From Planococcus sp. (in: firmicutes) (GTDB taxonomy: Bacteria; Bacillota; Bacilli; Bacillales_A; Planococcaceae), in contig JASKZU010000136.1 in assembly GCA_030147455.1 (NCBI GenBank), forward strand, positions 1 to 7,125: DNA of 7,125 nucleotides. Direction: 5' to 3'. A program made the translations under genes and the position numbers. How positions within the stretch are numbered: position 1 is the stretch's first letter; every line of letters begins with the position of its first letter. Shown in pieces: positions 1 through 5,110 of this stretch. Below the pieces are notes generated by a model. It searched no databases. It was not told where the DNA came from and saw only the letters and a program-made list of their open reading frames with translations.

Positions 1-314
1 AAACCAAAGAAAAGCCCAAGGAAACCAAAGAAAAGCCTAAGGAAACCAAAGAAAAACCTAAAGAAACTAAAGAAAAGCCTAAGGAAACCAAAGAAAAGCC
101 CAAAGAAAACAACGGAAACAACGGCAATAAAGGAAATAACGGCAACAACGGTAACTCACAGCCAAAAGCCAAACCGGACAGCTCGCAGCCGGAAAAAAGC
201 AATGGGAAAGAAAAACAAGACAAGCAAGCAGTTCCTTCTTCGGCAGAGAATAAGGAGAACCCGAAAAAAGAAACCAAAGAAAAAAGTGGCAAATCATCTG
301 ATGATATGGAATAA
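1..314 (+). CDS. C-terminal tail of an unidentified protein, 5' end outside the window
   Basis: An open frame enters the window (first full codon at base 3) and ends at TAA 312-314, giving the last 103 residues. The tail starts with five copies of the heptad TKEKPKE, continues with an Asn/Gly segment (about residues 36-52, built on NNG) and ends in a Lys/Glu/Ser/Pro stretch finishing SSDDME. It is very hydrophilic, has no cysteine and no membrane segment, and lacks an LPXTG-type sorting signal, so the visible part should be disordered. Tails of this kind are known at the C-termini of cell-wall or membrane-anchored Bacillales proteins such as some penicillin-binding proteins and RsgI-like anti-sigma factors, but the domain that would identify the gene lies upstream of the window. 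That it is coding is supported by the 21-bp repeat staying in frame, third-position variation between copies, and a terminator 25 bases after the stop. Confidence 0.8.
   Translation, partial: TKEKPKETKEKPKETKEKPKETKEKPKETKEKPKENNGNNGNKGNNGNNGNSQPKAKPDSSQPEKSNGKEKQDKQAVPSSAENKENPKKETKEKSGKSSDDME
3..107 (+). repeat. 21-bp in-frame tandem repeat, five copies
   Basis: Five head-to-tail 21-base units (3-23, 24-44, 45-65, 66-86, 87-107) each encode TKEKPKE. Copies differ only at silent third positions (CCC/CCT, AAG/AAA, ACC/ACT). The array may extend left of the window, since bases 1-2 fit the end of another unit. Such arrays change length by slippage or recombination, and a 21-bp step keeps the frame. 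Confidence 0.95.
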
Positions 315-338
315 TTGTCCATGCAATAATTTAACTCC

Positions 339-384
339 AACGCCTATCCTTAAGCAAGGGCATGCCCAGGGATAGGCGTTTTTA
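339..384 (+). terminator. Rho-independent terminator after the repeat-tail gene
   Basis: A perfect 11-bp stem (339-349 with 370-380, AACGCCTATCC/GGATAGGCGTT) is followed by a T-run from 379 to 383. The loop is unusually long (20 bases) and holds a small self-complementary GGGCATGCCC (358-367) that could stack as an inner hairpin. It lies 25 bases after the stop codon. Confidence 0.75.
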
Positions 385-534
385 ATGGCAGTGAAGTTTG
401 CAGGCTGGTGTATTATCTGAAATCGCCAGCAGTTTCTTATAGTATCGCCTTACATTTTAAAATAGCTCTTTTCTTTTCGCCGTTCTTTACATAGAATGGG
501 GGGAGAGAGTTACTAGCGAAGGGAATTTACAGTT

Positions 535-1884
535 ATGAACAAATCATTTCAGCGTGTCCGAAATCTCACACCGGCCCAGGCAATCGTCGCGTATTACTTC
601 GTCGCGATTGCTTTTTCCTTTTTGCTCTTGCGCTTGCCTGGCGTACTAAAGCCGGGGGAAAGCATGTCCTATATCGACACGCTGTTTACTGCGGTAAGCG
701 GCGTAAGCGTGACAGGCCTCACAGTTCTGGACATTTCGCAAAGCTTTTCTGTATTCGGAATTATTGTGTTGATGGTAATTCTGCAATTCGGCGGAATCGG
801 CATCATGTCGATCGGAACATTCTTGTGGATTTTACTTGGAAAGCGAATCGGTTTACGAGAACGGCAATTGATCATGGTGGACCACAATCAATCGAGCATG
901 GCCGGCGTCGTCAAATTGATTACGGAAATCGTGAAAATATTGCTATTGATCGAGGCAATAGGTGCACTCATTTTAACGGTTTACTTTACCCAGTACTTTT
1001 ATAGTTTTAGCGAAGCGCTGCTGCACGGTGTATTTGGAGCCGTTACTGCGACAACGAACGGCGGTTTTGATATTACCGGGTCTTCACTGCAGCCTTATGT
1101 CGACGACTACTTTGTGCAGATCGTCAATATGATATTAATCATTCTTGGTGCTATTGGCTTTCCTGTACTGATTGAGTTAAAGGAATTTCTCTCTAACGAA
1201 ACCAAGAATTTTCGTTTTTCGCTATTCACTAAAATTACGACGAGCATTTTTGGCATGCTGCTTGTGGTAGGTACAATCGGCATTTTAATTTTGGAATCTG
1301 TAAATGCCTTTAAAGGAATGTCTTGGCATCAAACCTTTTTCGGCGCATTGTTCCATTCTGTTTCTTCGCGTTCTGGAGGTCTCGTTACAATCGACATCAC
1401 CCAATTTAGCGATTCCACCAATGTTTTTATGAGTGCATTGATGTTTATCGGTGCCTCACCTAGTTCTGCAGGCGGCGGCATCCGTACAACGACGTTCGCA
1501 ATCGCTATTTTATTTTTGATCAACTTCGCCCGAGGCAAAAATACCATCCAAATATTCAATCGTGAAATTGAGTTGATTGATGTTTTTCGGTCGTTTGCGG
1601 TTATCTTTTTAGCAGTGGGCATGGTTATTTTTTCAACGATGGCATTGATCGTTACAGAACCAAATGCATCTATTGTGGAAATCGTCTTTGAGATCACTTC
1701 GGCATTTGGAACTTGCGGGATGTCGCTCGGGCTGACAAGTGAATTGTCAACGGTTGGAAAAGTCATCATCATGGTGCTGATGTTTATTGGGCGAGTCGGA
1801 CTGATTTCCTTCCTTTTCACCATCGGCGGAAAAACGGACCCGACCAAATTCCATTATCCAAAAGAACGTGTCATTATCGGATAA
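535..1884 (+). CDS. ktrD: Ktr-type K+ uptake membrane subunit (KtrB/KtrD, TrkH family)
   Basis: This 449-aa polytopic membrane protein is the ion-translocating subunit of a Ktr potassium (possibly Na+-coupled) importer. It has four M1-P-M2 repeats. The filter glycines can be placed as Gly61 (SVTGLT), Gly177 (TNGGFD), Gly282 (SRSGGLVT) and Gly395 (GTCGMSLG). The intramembrane gating loop is GASPSSAGGGIRTTT (306-320). Length and the SRSGGL and GASPSS motifs resemble KtrD (YkrM) more than KtrB; this is from memory, not an alignment. The family works with a cytosolic RCK partner (KtrC or KtrA), which is not in this window; B. subtilis ktrC and ktrD are likewise unlinked. ATG 535 is the only usable start: an in-frame TAG lies at 514-516, and GAAGGGA (518-524) sits 10 bases upstream. 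The 150-bp leader shows no convincing promoter (best -10-like word TAGAAT, 492-497) and no ydaO/c-di-AMP riboswitch that I can recognise. No clear terminator follows. Confidence 0.9.
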   Translation: MNKSFQRVRNLTPAQAIVAYYFVAIAFSFLLLRLPGVLKPGESMSYIDTLFTAVSGVSVTGLTVLDISQSFSVFGIIVLMVILQFGGIGIMSIGTFLWILLGKRIGLRERQLIMVDHNQSSMAGVVKLITEIVKILLLIEAIGALILTVYFTQYFYSFSEALLHGVFGAVTATTNGGFDITGSSLQPYVDDYFVQIVNMILIILGAIGFPVLIELKEFLSNETKNFRFSLFTKITTSIFGMLLVVGTIGILILESVNAFKGMSWHQTFFGALFHSVSSRSGGLVTIDITQFSDSTNVFMSALMFIGASPSSAGGGIRTTTFAIAILFLINFARGKNTIQIFNREIELIDVFRSFAVIFLAVGMVIFSTMALIVTEPNASIVEIVFEITSAFGTCGMSLGLTSELSTVGKVIIMVLMFIGRVGLISFLFTIGGKTDPTKFHYPKERVIIG

Positions 1885-1918
1885 AGCAACTAGACGTGCT
1901 ATTCCGATTTTAAAAGTC

Positions 1919-1945
1919 TATAATTAACGTAATCGAGTAATTTAA
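1919..1945 (+). promoter_or_regulatory. Promoter of the MarR-family gene with possible operator
   Basis: A consensus -10 TATAAT lies at 1919-1924; the -35 is poor (GTGCTA 1896-1901, 17-bp spacer). Short inverted repeats surround it: ATTA-ACG-TAAT (1923-1933) just after the -10, AATTA/TAATT (1922-1926/1938-1942), and TAGAC/GTCTA (1891-1895/1916-1920) spanning the promoter. MarR proteins often bind palindromes at their own promoter, so autoregulation is plausible. None of these repeats is long enough to be certain. Confidence 0.4.
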
Positions 1946-2410
1946 GTGGAAATGAGTGAAAATAAAATGAATGAAGACATCAAGCAGTCATTAAAACTGT
2001 TTATCGTTTTGTCGAGGGCGCATAAAGCACTCTCAGAACAAACGAATCAGTTTTTTCAGGAAAGCGGTGTAAACCCGACCGAATTTGCAGTGTTGGAGCT
2101 GCTTTATCATAAAGGCAGCCAGCCATTGCAAAAAATCGGCGGCAAGATTTTGCTTGCGAGCGGATCGATTACTTATGTGATCGACAAGTTGGAAAAACGT
2201 GAATTTATTAAGCGTGTCAACTGTCCGAGCGATCGGCGCATCACTTATGCAGAAATTACAGATAAGGGCAAAGAGTTTATGGCTGAAGTGTTTCCCGCAC
2301 ATGAACAAAAAATCCATGAATTGACTTCAGCTCTTACTCCTGATGAAAAAGACCAGGCCATCGAGCTGATGAAAAAATTAGGCTTGTCCATCAAGGATTT
2401 ATCCTATTAA
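1946..2410 (+). CDS. MarR-family transcriptional repressor (MhqR/YkvE-like)
   Basis: A 154-aa winged-helix DNA-binding protein. The recognition helix region is SGSITYVIDKLEKR (72-85), followed by the wing, whose signature DRR (96-98) leads into ITYAEITDKG (99-108). Flanking helices (about 12-40 and 118-150) would form the dimer interface. The core NPTEFAVLELLYHKG (43-57) resembles the group of B. subtilis MhqR, a repressor of quinone and aldehyde detoxification genes; that group assignment is from memory. One cysteine (Cys93) precedes the wing, and whether it senses redox state is unknown. The start is uncertain: GTG 1946, ATG 1952 and ATG 1967 are all in frame and none has a strong Shine-Dalgarno; residues before about 12 are unlikely to matter to the fold. 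It is separated from ktrD by 61 bases and has its own -10 element and terminator, so it is probably monocistronic. The genes it controls cannot be told from the window. Confidence 0.88.
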   Translation: MEMSENKMNEDIKQSLKLFIVLSRAHKALSEQTNQFFQESGVNPTEFAVLELLYHKGSQPLQKIGGKILLASGSITYVIDKLEKREFIKRVNCPSDRRITYAEITDKGKEFMAEVFPAHEQKIHELTSALTPDEKDQAIELMKKLGLSIKDLSY

Positions 2411-2445
2411 AAAAGATCCTTCGCTTAGCGCGAAGGATCTTTTTT
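2409..2445. terminator. Bidirectional Rho-independent terminator between convergent genes
   Basis: An 11-bp GC-containing stem (2414-2424 with 2430-2440, AGATCCTTCGC/GCGAAGGATCT) with a 5-base loop is extended by five A-T pairs. This gives a T-run in both directions (2441-2445 on plus, 2413-2409 on minus). It overlaps the marR-type stop codon and lies 48 bases beyond the end of the convergent protease gene, so it can serve both. Confidence 0.9.
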
Positions 2446-2493
2446 AAAGTTTTTCAAATACACTGGAGGAGCTTGCCCGCCGGCATAAGAAAA

Positions 2494-3108
2494 TCACGGT
2501 TGCAGCGGGAGTACGAGAAACAATAAAATTAAAATGATAAGGTGTGTAATGATCAGCAGCGGCATGCTTCGCTTCCATTCATATAAAACTCCCAGCAAGA
2601 TGCCGGTCACTATGCCAGCGATAACGCCTGGCCAAAAGCCGCTGAATGATAATACCGCCCCAAACAAGAGAGAAGCAACCAAAATGGCAAAAGGCAATTT
2701 CATATAACGTTTTAATTGCTGCTGAATATAGCCTCTCCAAAAAATTTCCTCGCCTGGAACAATAACAAACATCAGCAATAGATAATGCCAAATGCTGCTA
2801 GGGGCGAATACACTTTGCAGTGAACTTACAGGCCCCTCTATATTGAGTGGCAAAAAGTCGAGAAAGCGATAGCCAGCTGCCAGTAGCAAGTAAATCATTG
2901 TTCCAAACAACGCGCCATAAATAAGCGATTGCCAGGTTTTCAACTGGTCGAAGACGGTGCAATTGACGATGGCCACCGACATCAAAACCAAAATTGCGAA
3001 TGTATACATATACCAAAAGATCGCTGTATTTTCGAAAGCGAGATGATACAAGTAAAGAGATAGCGGCAATAGCCAAAGGAGCGTATGGCGCTTGAAAAAA
3101 CTGAACAT
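2494..3108 (-). CDS. CPBP (CAAX/Abi-type) intramembrane protease homologue, motif 2 His missing
   Basis: A 204-aa very hydrophobic protein with about six membrane segments. The first catalytic motif is intact: EEIFWR (Glu120, Glu121, Arg125). The last motif keeps His189 (THLIIL), but the Asn usually found four residues later is Leu193. Motif 2 of the family is FxxxH; here it reads FGAVL (149-153), so the metal- or substrate-coordinating His is replaced by Leu. The protein may thus be a weak or non-proteolytic member. Family members (Rce1, PrsW-like and bacteriocin self-immunity proteins) cleave prenylated or membrane peptides; no substrate can be inferred here. The start at 3108 is chosen because AGGAGG lies six bases upstream; the open frame extends 14 codons further, to 3150, without such a site. 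It is convergent with the MarR gene and divergent from the 62-aa gene, so it is probably transcribed alone. Confidence 0.83.
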   Translation of the reverse strand: MFSFFKRHTLLWLLPLSLYLYHLAFENTAIFWYMYTFAILVLMSVAIVNCTVFDQLKTWQSLIYGALFGTMIYLLLAAGYRFLDFLPLNIEGPVSSLQSVFAPSSIWHYLLLMFVIVPGEEIFWRGYIQQQLKRYMKLPFAILVASLLFGAVLSFSGFWPGVIAGIVTGILLGVLYEWKRSMPLLIITHLIILILLFLVLPLQP

Positions 3109-3113
3109 AAAAA

Positions 3114-3120
3114 CCCTCCT
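3114..3120 (-). promoter_or_regulatory. Ribosome binding site fixing the protease start
   Basis: On the minus strand AGGAGGG (3120 down to 3114) is followed by five T and ATG at 3108-3106. This near-perfect site lies inside the longer open frame and rules in favour of the internal start over ATG 3150 or ATG 3135. Confidence 0.85.
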
Positions 3121-3166
3121 AAAATACGTCGGCATTTTGCCTCGTTGCATGAAAAGCTAAACCTAG

Positions 3167-3194
3167 TGGACGAAAAAGGCGTAGTCCGTATAGT
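3167..3194 (+). promoter_or_regulatory. Candidate SigA promoter of the 62-aa gene
   Basis: The -35 TGGACG (3167-3172, 4 of 6) and the -10 TATAGT (3189-3194, 5 of 6) are separated by 16 bases. A transcript would start near 3201, about 43 bases before the ATG at 3244. Confidence 0.4.
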
Positions 3195-3200
3195 ATTATA
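3195..3200 (-). promoter_or_regulatory. Candidate -10 element for the divergent protease gene
   Basis: The minus strand reads TATAAT from 3200 to 3195, directly abutting the plus-strand -10 at 3189-3194. The matching -35 is weak (TTCGTT, 3224-3219, 18-base spacer). The transcript leader to the protease start would be about 80 bases. Confidence 0.3.
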
Positions 3201-3243
3201 ACAGAAGCGTTTTAACAAAACGAAACGAAAAGGGGAACATTTA

Positions 3244-3432
3244 ATGACTGATTATGCACAGCAACTAGAACAGCTGAAAAATGGGGAACTCAAAGTTCTG
3301 CAGGTTCCAAAAGAAGAGTTTTTGCAATTCCGTGAGATATTGACAGCGAGAGAGGATTTTAAACATTTTCGGGGAACTGCCTTTCATCATGGATTGACCG
3401 AGTATGAATACACCGAACTTCCATCAACATAA
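3244..3432 (+). CDS. Small hypothetical protein, 62 aa
   Basis: A short soluble protein with no signal peptide or membrane segment, rich in Glu, Leu and Lys. The likely core is FLQFREILTAREDFKHFRG (about residues 26-44), followed by a His/Tyr-rich end. I do not assign it to a named family and propose no function. It looks real: AAGGGG (3230-3235) lies eight bases before the ATG, a promoter with 16-bp spacing sits upstream, and it fills the only plus-strand frame between the divergent protease and the intergenic sRNA candidate. No hairpin follows the stop directly, so its transcript may run on to the terminator at 3520-3551 and contain the putative sRNA as its 3' UTR. Confidence 0.72.
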   Translation: MTDYAQQLEQLKNGELKVLQVPKEEFLQFREILTAREDFKHFRGTAFHHGLTEYEYTELPST

Positions 3433-3443
3433 AAAAATTTATA

Positions 3444-3458
3444 AAATAATGTTTATTA
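3444..3458. promoter_or_regulatory. Fur-box-like palindrome upstream of the sRNA candidate
   Basis: Centred on G3451, the 15 bases AAATAATGTTTATTA match the classical Bacillus Fur box TGATAATNATTATCA at 10 of 14 informative positions, with perfect AATAA/TTATT arms. It overlaps the -35 hexamer of the promoter at 3456-3484, the usual position for Fur repression. AT-rich sequence gives such matches by chance fairly often, so binding is unproven. Confidence 0.35.
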
Positions 3459-3484
3459 AGAGATTGCAGCGGGAAAAGTATATT
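3456..3484 (+). promoter_or_regulatory. Candidate promoter of the intergenic sRNA
   Basis: The -35 TTAAGA (3456-3461, 4 of 6) and the -10 TATATT (3479-3484, 5 of 6) have the ideal 17-bp spacer. The predicted first base is A3490 or A3492. No start codon with a ribosome binding site follows before the terminator, so the product would be non-coding. Confidence 0.42.
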
Positions 3485-3489
3485 TGAAC

Positions 3490-3551
3490 ACAGCAACATT
3501 CTCATTTCCCCCTTTTGTGGTCGGCCCGTTGAGGACCGGCTTCTTTTTTTT
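3490..3551 (+). ncRNA. Putative C-rich small regulatory RNA, FsrA-like
   Basis: The predicted transcript is about 60 nt: an unstructured pyrimidine-rich 5' half containing ATTTCCCCCTTTTG (3504-3517), then a strong Rho-independent hairpin. Its own promoter and a Fur-box-like site lie just upstream. This is the architecture of the iron-sparing sRNAs FsrA (Bacillus) and IsrR (Staphylococcus), where Fur represses an RNA whose C-rich single-stranded stretches pair with Shine-Dalgarno sequences of iron-using genes. B. subtilis fsrA, as I recall, lies between ykuI and ykuJ, the same neighbourhood as the ykyB, fadH and darB genes found here. The segment CCCCTTTT (3509-3516) is perfectly complementary to AAAAGGGG at the ribosome binding sites of the 62-aa gene (3228-3235) and fadH (5094-5101). 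Alternatively this is only the 3' UTR and terminator of the 62-aa gene. Confidence 0.42.
3520..3551 (+). terminator. Rho-independent terminator ending the sRNA candidate
   Basis: The stem GTCGG-C-CC (3520-3527) pairs with GG-A-CCGGC (3533-3540), with one C-A mismatch and one G-T pair, around the loop GTTGA. It is followed by TTC and an eight-base T-run (3544-3551). It ends 68 bases before the next gene and 119 after the previous stop. Confidence 0.8.
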
Positions 3552-3619
3552 GCCTGAAAAAGAAAAGTGAATAAACTGACGATTTTTGCTACTATGGAAT
3601 TAATAGAGGAGGCCATTAT

Positions 3620-4489
3620 ATGAAAATTGGATTTATCGGTACAGGAGTCATGGGCAACAGCATCGGAAAACATTTGATTAATGAAGGGCACGAACTCGCG
3701 GTCTATACACGCACAGCTTCCAAAGCACAGGAGCTGCTGGAAAAAGGTGCAATCTGGAAAGAAAGCCCGCGTGAGTTAGCGAGTTCGTCGGATATTATCT
3801 TTACAATGGTGGGCTACCCATCAGATGTAGAAGAAGTATATTTTGGCGATGCCGGTTTATTGGCGCACGCAAAAAAAGGCGCGGTTTTTATTGACTTGAC
3901 GACATCTCAGCCTAAGTTGGCACAGCAAATAGCAAACGCCGCAACAGAGCGGGGAATGCATGCACTGGATGCCCCTGTATCAGGAGGTGACATTGGTGCC
4001 CAAAACGCTGTATTGTCTGTTATGGTCGGTGGAGATGAGTCCGTGTTCGAAGATATGCTGCCCTTGTTCCGCCTGTTTGGTGAAAACATTGTCTACCAAG
4101 GACCAGCTGGATCTGGACAGCACACGAAGATGTGCAATCAAATCAACATCGCAAACAATATGCTAGGAGTATGCGAATCGTTGATTTATGCGAAAAAAGC
4201 CGGTCTTGATCCTGAAAAAGTACTGCGCTCCATCACTACTGGCGCAGCAGGCTCATGGTCTTTATCAAATTTGGCGCCTAAGATGATGGAAAGTGATTTC
4301 CGTCCAGGTTTCTACATCAAGCATTTTATCAAAGATATGAAGATTGCTGTTCAAGAATCAGAACAATGGGGGCTTGAATTACCGGGGCTCAAATTATCAC
4401 TGGGCATCTACGAAGATCTCGAACGCAGAGGAGACGGGGATTTGGGCACGCAAGCATTGATCCGGCATTTTGATTTCCAAAATAAATAG
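3620..4489 (+). CDS. ykwC: Beta-hydroxyacid dehydrogenase, 3-hydroxyisobutyrate dehydrogenase family (YkwC-like)
   Basis: A 289-aa cytosolic NAD(P)-dependent oxidoreductase that should oxidise a beta-hydroxyacid to its semialdehyde, or run the reverse reduction. The Rossmann motif is GFIGTGVMG (4-12). The second strand ends YTRT (29-32), where Arg31-Thr32 suggests NADP(H) preference. Substrate-binding DAPVSGG (117-123), the catalytic-lysine segment GSGQHTKMCNQ (164-174, Lys170 and Asn173) and KD (238-239) are all present. Length matches B. subtilis YkwC, whose physiological substrate is, to my knowledge, not settled; 3-hydroxyisobutyrate and glyoxylate/succinic semialdehyde are the usual family substrates. 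AGGAGG (3607-3612) lies seven bases before ATG 3620. A promoter is not clear (ATTAAT 3599-3604 with CTGACG 3576-3581 is one weak option). It is isolated between the terminator at 3520-3551 and the hairpin shared with ykyB, so it is probably monocistronic. Confidence 0.9.
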   Translation: MKIGFIGTGVMGNSIGKHLINEGHELAVYTRTASKAQELLEKGAIWKESPRELASSSDIIFTMVGYPSDVEEVYFGDAGLLAHAKKGAVFIDLTTSQPKLAQQIANAATERGMHALDAPVSGGDIGAQNAVLSVMVGGDESVFEDMLPLFRLFGENIVYQGPAGSGQHTKMCNQINIANNMLGVCESLIYAKKAGLDPEKVLRSITTGAAGSWSLSNLAPKMMESDFRPGFYIKHFIKDMKIAVQESEQWGLELPGLKLSLGIYEDLERRGDGDLGTQALIRHFDFQNK

Positions 4490-4495
4490 ACATAC

Positions 4496-4521
4496 AAAAA
4501 CCGGCTAGAAGATGCCGGTTT
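4496..4521. terminator. Terminator between convergent ykwC and ykyB
   Basis: An 8-bp stem (AAACCGGC 4498-4505, GCCGGTTT 4514-4521) has an 8-base loop. On the minus strand it is followed by a T-run (4500-4496), so it suits ykyB best. On the plus strand there are only three T before GG, so termination of the dehydrogenase transcript may be leakier. The hairpin lies 3 bases past the ykyB stop and 9 bases past the ykwC stop. Confidence 0.8.
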
Positions 4522-4523
4522 GG

Positions 4524-4985
4524 TCAGTCAAAATAGGATTTTTTAGGTGAATAAAAGCGGTCCATGTTCTTCGGTTCATAGCGCGGCGAAAGTGCGGACA
4601 ACTTTGGCTTGTTGTCGGCCGGCTCAAGGCCGGTAAAGGTGCGAAGCAGTTCTTTTGCATGCTTTAAGTTCATGCGGCTCGGTGGATTACGGTATGTTTC
4701 ATCAAGGTCCCCCAAATGCTTCAGCGCTTGAAAGTCTTCTTTTTTCGGGAGCATATGAAAATAATAATCGCCGCATTTTACGAGGACGGAAGATTGTTGT
4801 TGGCTTTTTCGAGGGTTTTTACTGAAATGAAGGCCTAGTTTCTGCGCCCTGTTTTGTTGAATCATCAAATAAAGGGCTTCTTTTTTTAACGCATATAGAT
4901 AGTGGTTATCGGTGGCGGTTTTCGCGTGGCGGTTCACGGTGAAAATAGCTTGTGCAATTTCCGAATCCTGGCCTATTGAGGACAT
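4524..4985 (-). CDS. ykyB: YkyB-family protein, function unknown
   Basis: A 153-aa soluble basic protein matching the YkyB family of Bacillales (B. subtilis YkyB is 154 aa). Conserved stretches visible here are VNRHAKTA (17-24), the alpha-helical Tyr/Leu-rich segment that follows, and GLHFSKNPRKSQQQS (51-65) leading into GDYYFHMLPKKEDF. The C-terminal 40 residues (SPRYEPKN to the end) are less constrained. No enzymatic motif, signal peptide or membrane segment is seen and no function is known to me. ATG 4985-4983 is supported by AAAGGA (4999-4994) eight bases upstream. It is transcribed divergently from fadH and ends at its own terminator, so it is a single-gene unit. In B. subtilis it also lies near the ykwC, fadH and ykuL genes. 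Confidence 0.92.
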   Translation of the reverse strand: MSSIGQDSEIAQAIFTVNRHAKTATDNHYLYALKKEALYLMIQQNRAQKLGLHFSKNPRKSQQQSSVLVKCGDYYFHMLPKKEDFQALKHLGDLDETYRNPPSRMNLKHAKELLRTFTGLEPADNKPKLSALSPRYEPKNMDRFYSPKKSYFD

Positions 4986-5027
4986 GGGCTCATTCCTTTC
5001 GCCTTTTGGATGTGTTTTTCTTTGCCC

Positions 5028-5056
5028 ATCATATCAAAATTTTCTGTCACTGTACA
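5028..5056 (-). promoter_or_regulatory. Candidate promoter of ykyB
   Basis: On the minus strand the -35 TGTACA (5056-5051, 4 of 6) and the -10 TATGAT (5033-5028, 5 of 6) are 17 bases apart. TGTACA is a palindrome, so it could in principle also serve rightward transcription of fadH, but no good plus-strand -10 lies at the right distance. Confidence 0.5.
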
Positions 5057-5095
5057 TAAACCGCATCAAATAGCTATGCACGATCAACTTTCAAA

Positions 5096-5101
5096 AAGGG
5101 G
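5096..5101 (+). promoter_or_regulatory. Ribosome binding site fixing the fadH start
   Basis: AAGGGG (5096-5101) directly abuts ATG 5102, too close to use, but lies nine bases before the in-frame ATG 5111. The fadH start is therefore put at 5111. The stretch AAAAGGGG here is complementary to the C-rich part of the sRNA candidate. Confidence 0.8.
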
Positions 5102-5110
5102 ATGAAATTT

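Noticed and set aside
3..107. CRISPR-like direct repeats
   Set aside because: The 21-bp units are contiguous with no spacers and translate in frame, so they are a coding tandem repeat.
385..534. Possible c-di-AMP (ydaO/kimA-type) riboswitch ahead of the K+ transporter gene
   Set aside because: The 150-bp leader shows neither the conserved riboswitch cores nor a terminator or anti-terminator pair that I can recognise. The only strong hairpin (339-384) lies upstream and fits termination of the previous gene.
1329..1847. 172-codon open frame on the minus strand
   Set aside because: It lies fully inside the K+ transporter gene, has no recognisable domain, and is explained as the antisense shadow of a membrane protein gene.
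4986..5110. FadR operator in front of fadH
   Set aside because: I looked for the TGAATGA...TCATTCA type palindrome and found none; no other fatty-acid-responsive site was recognised.
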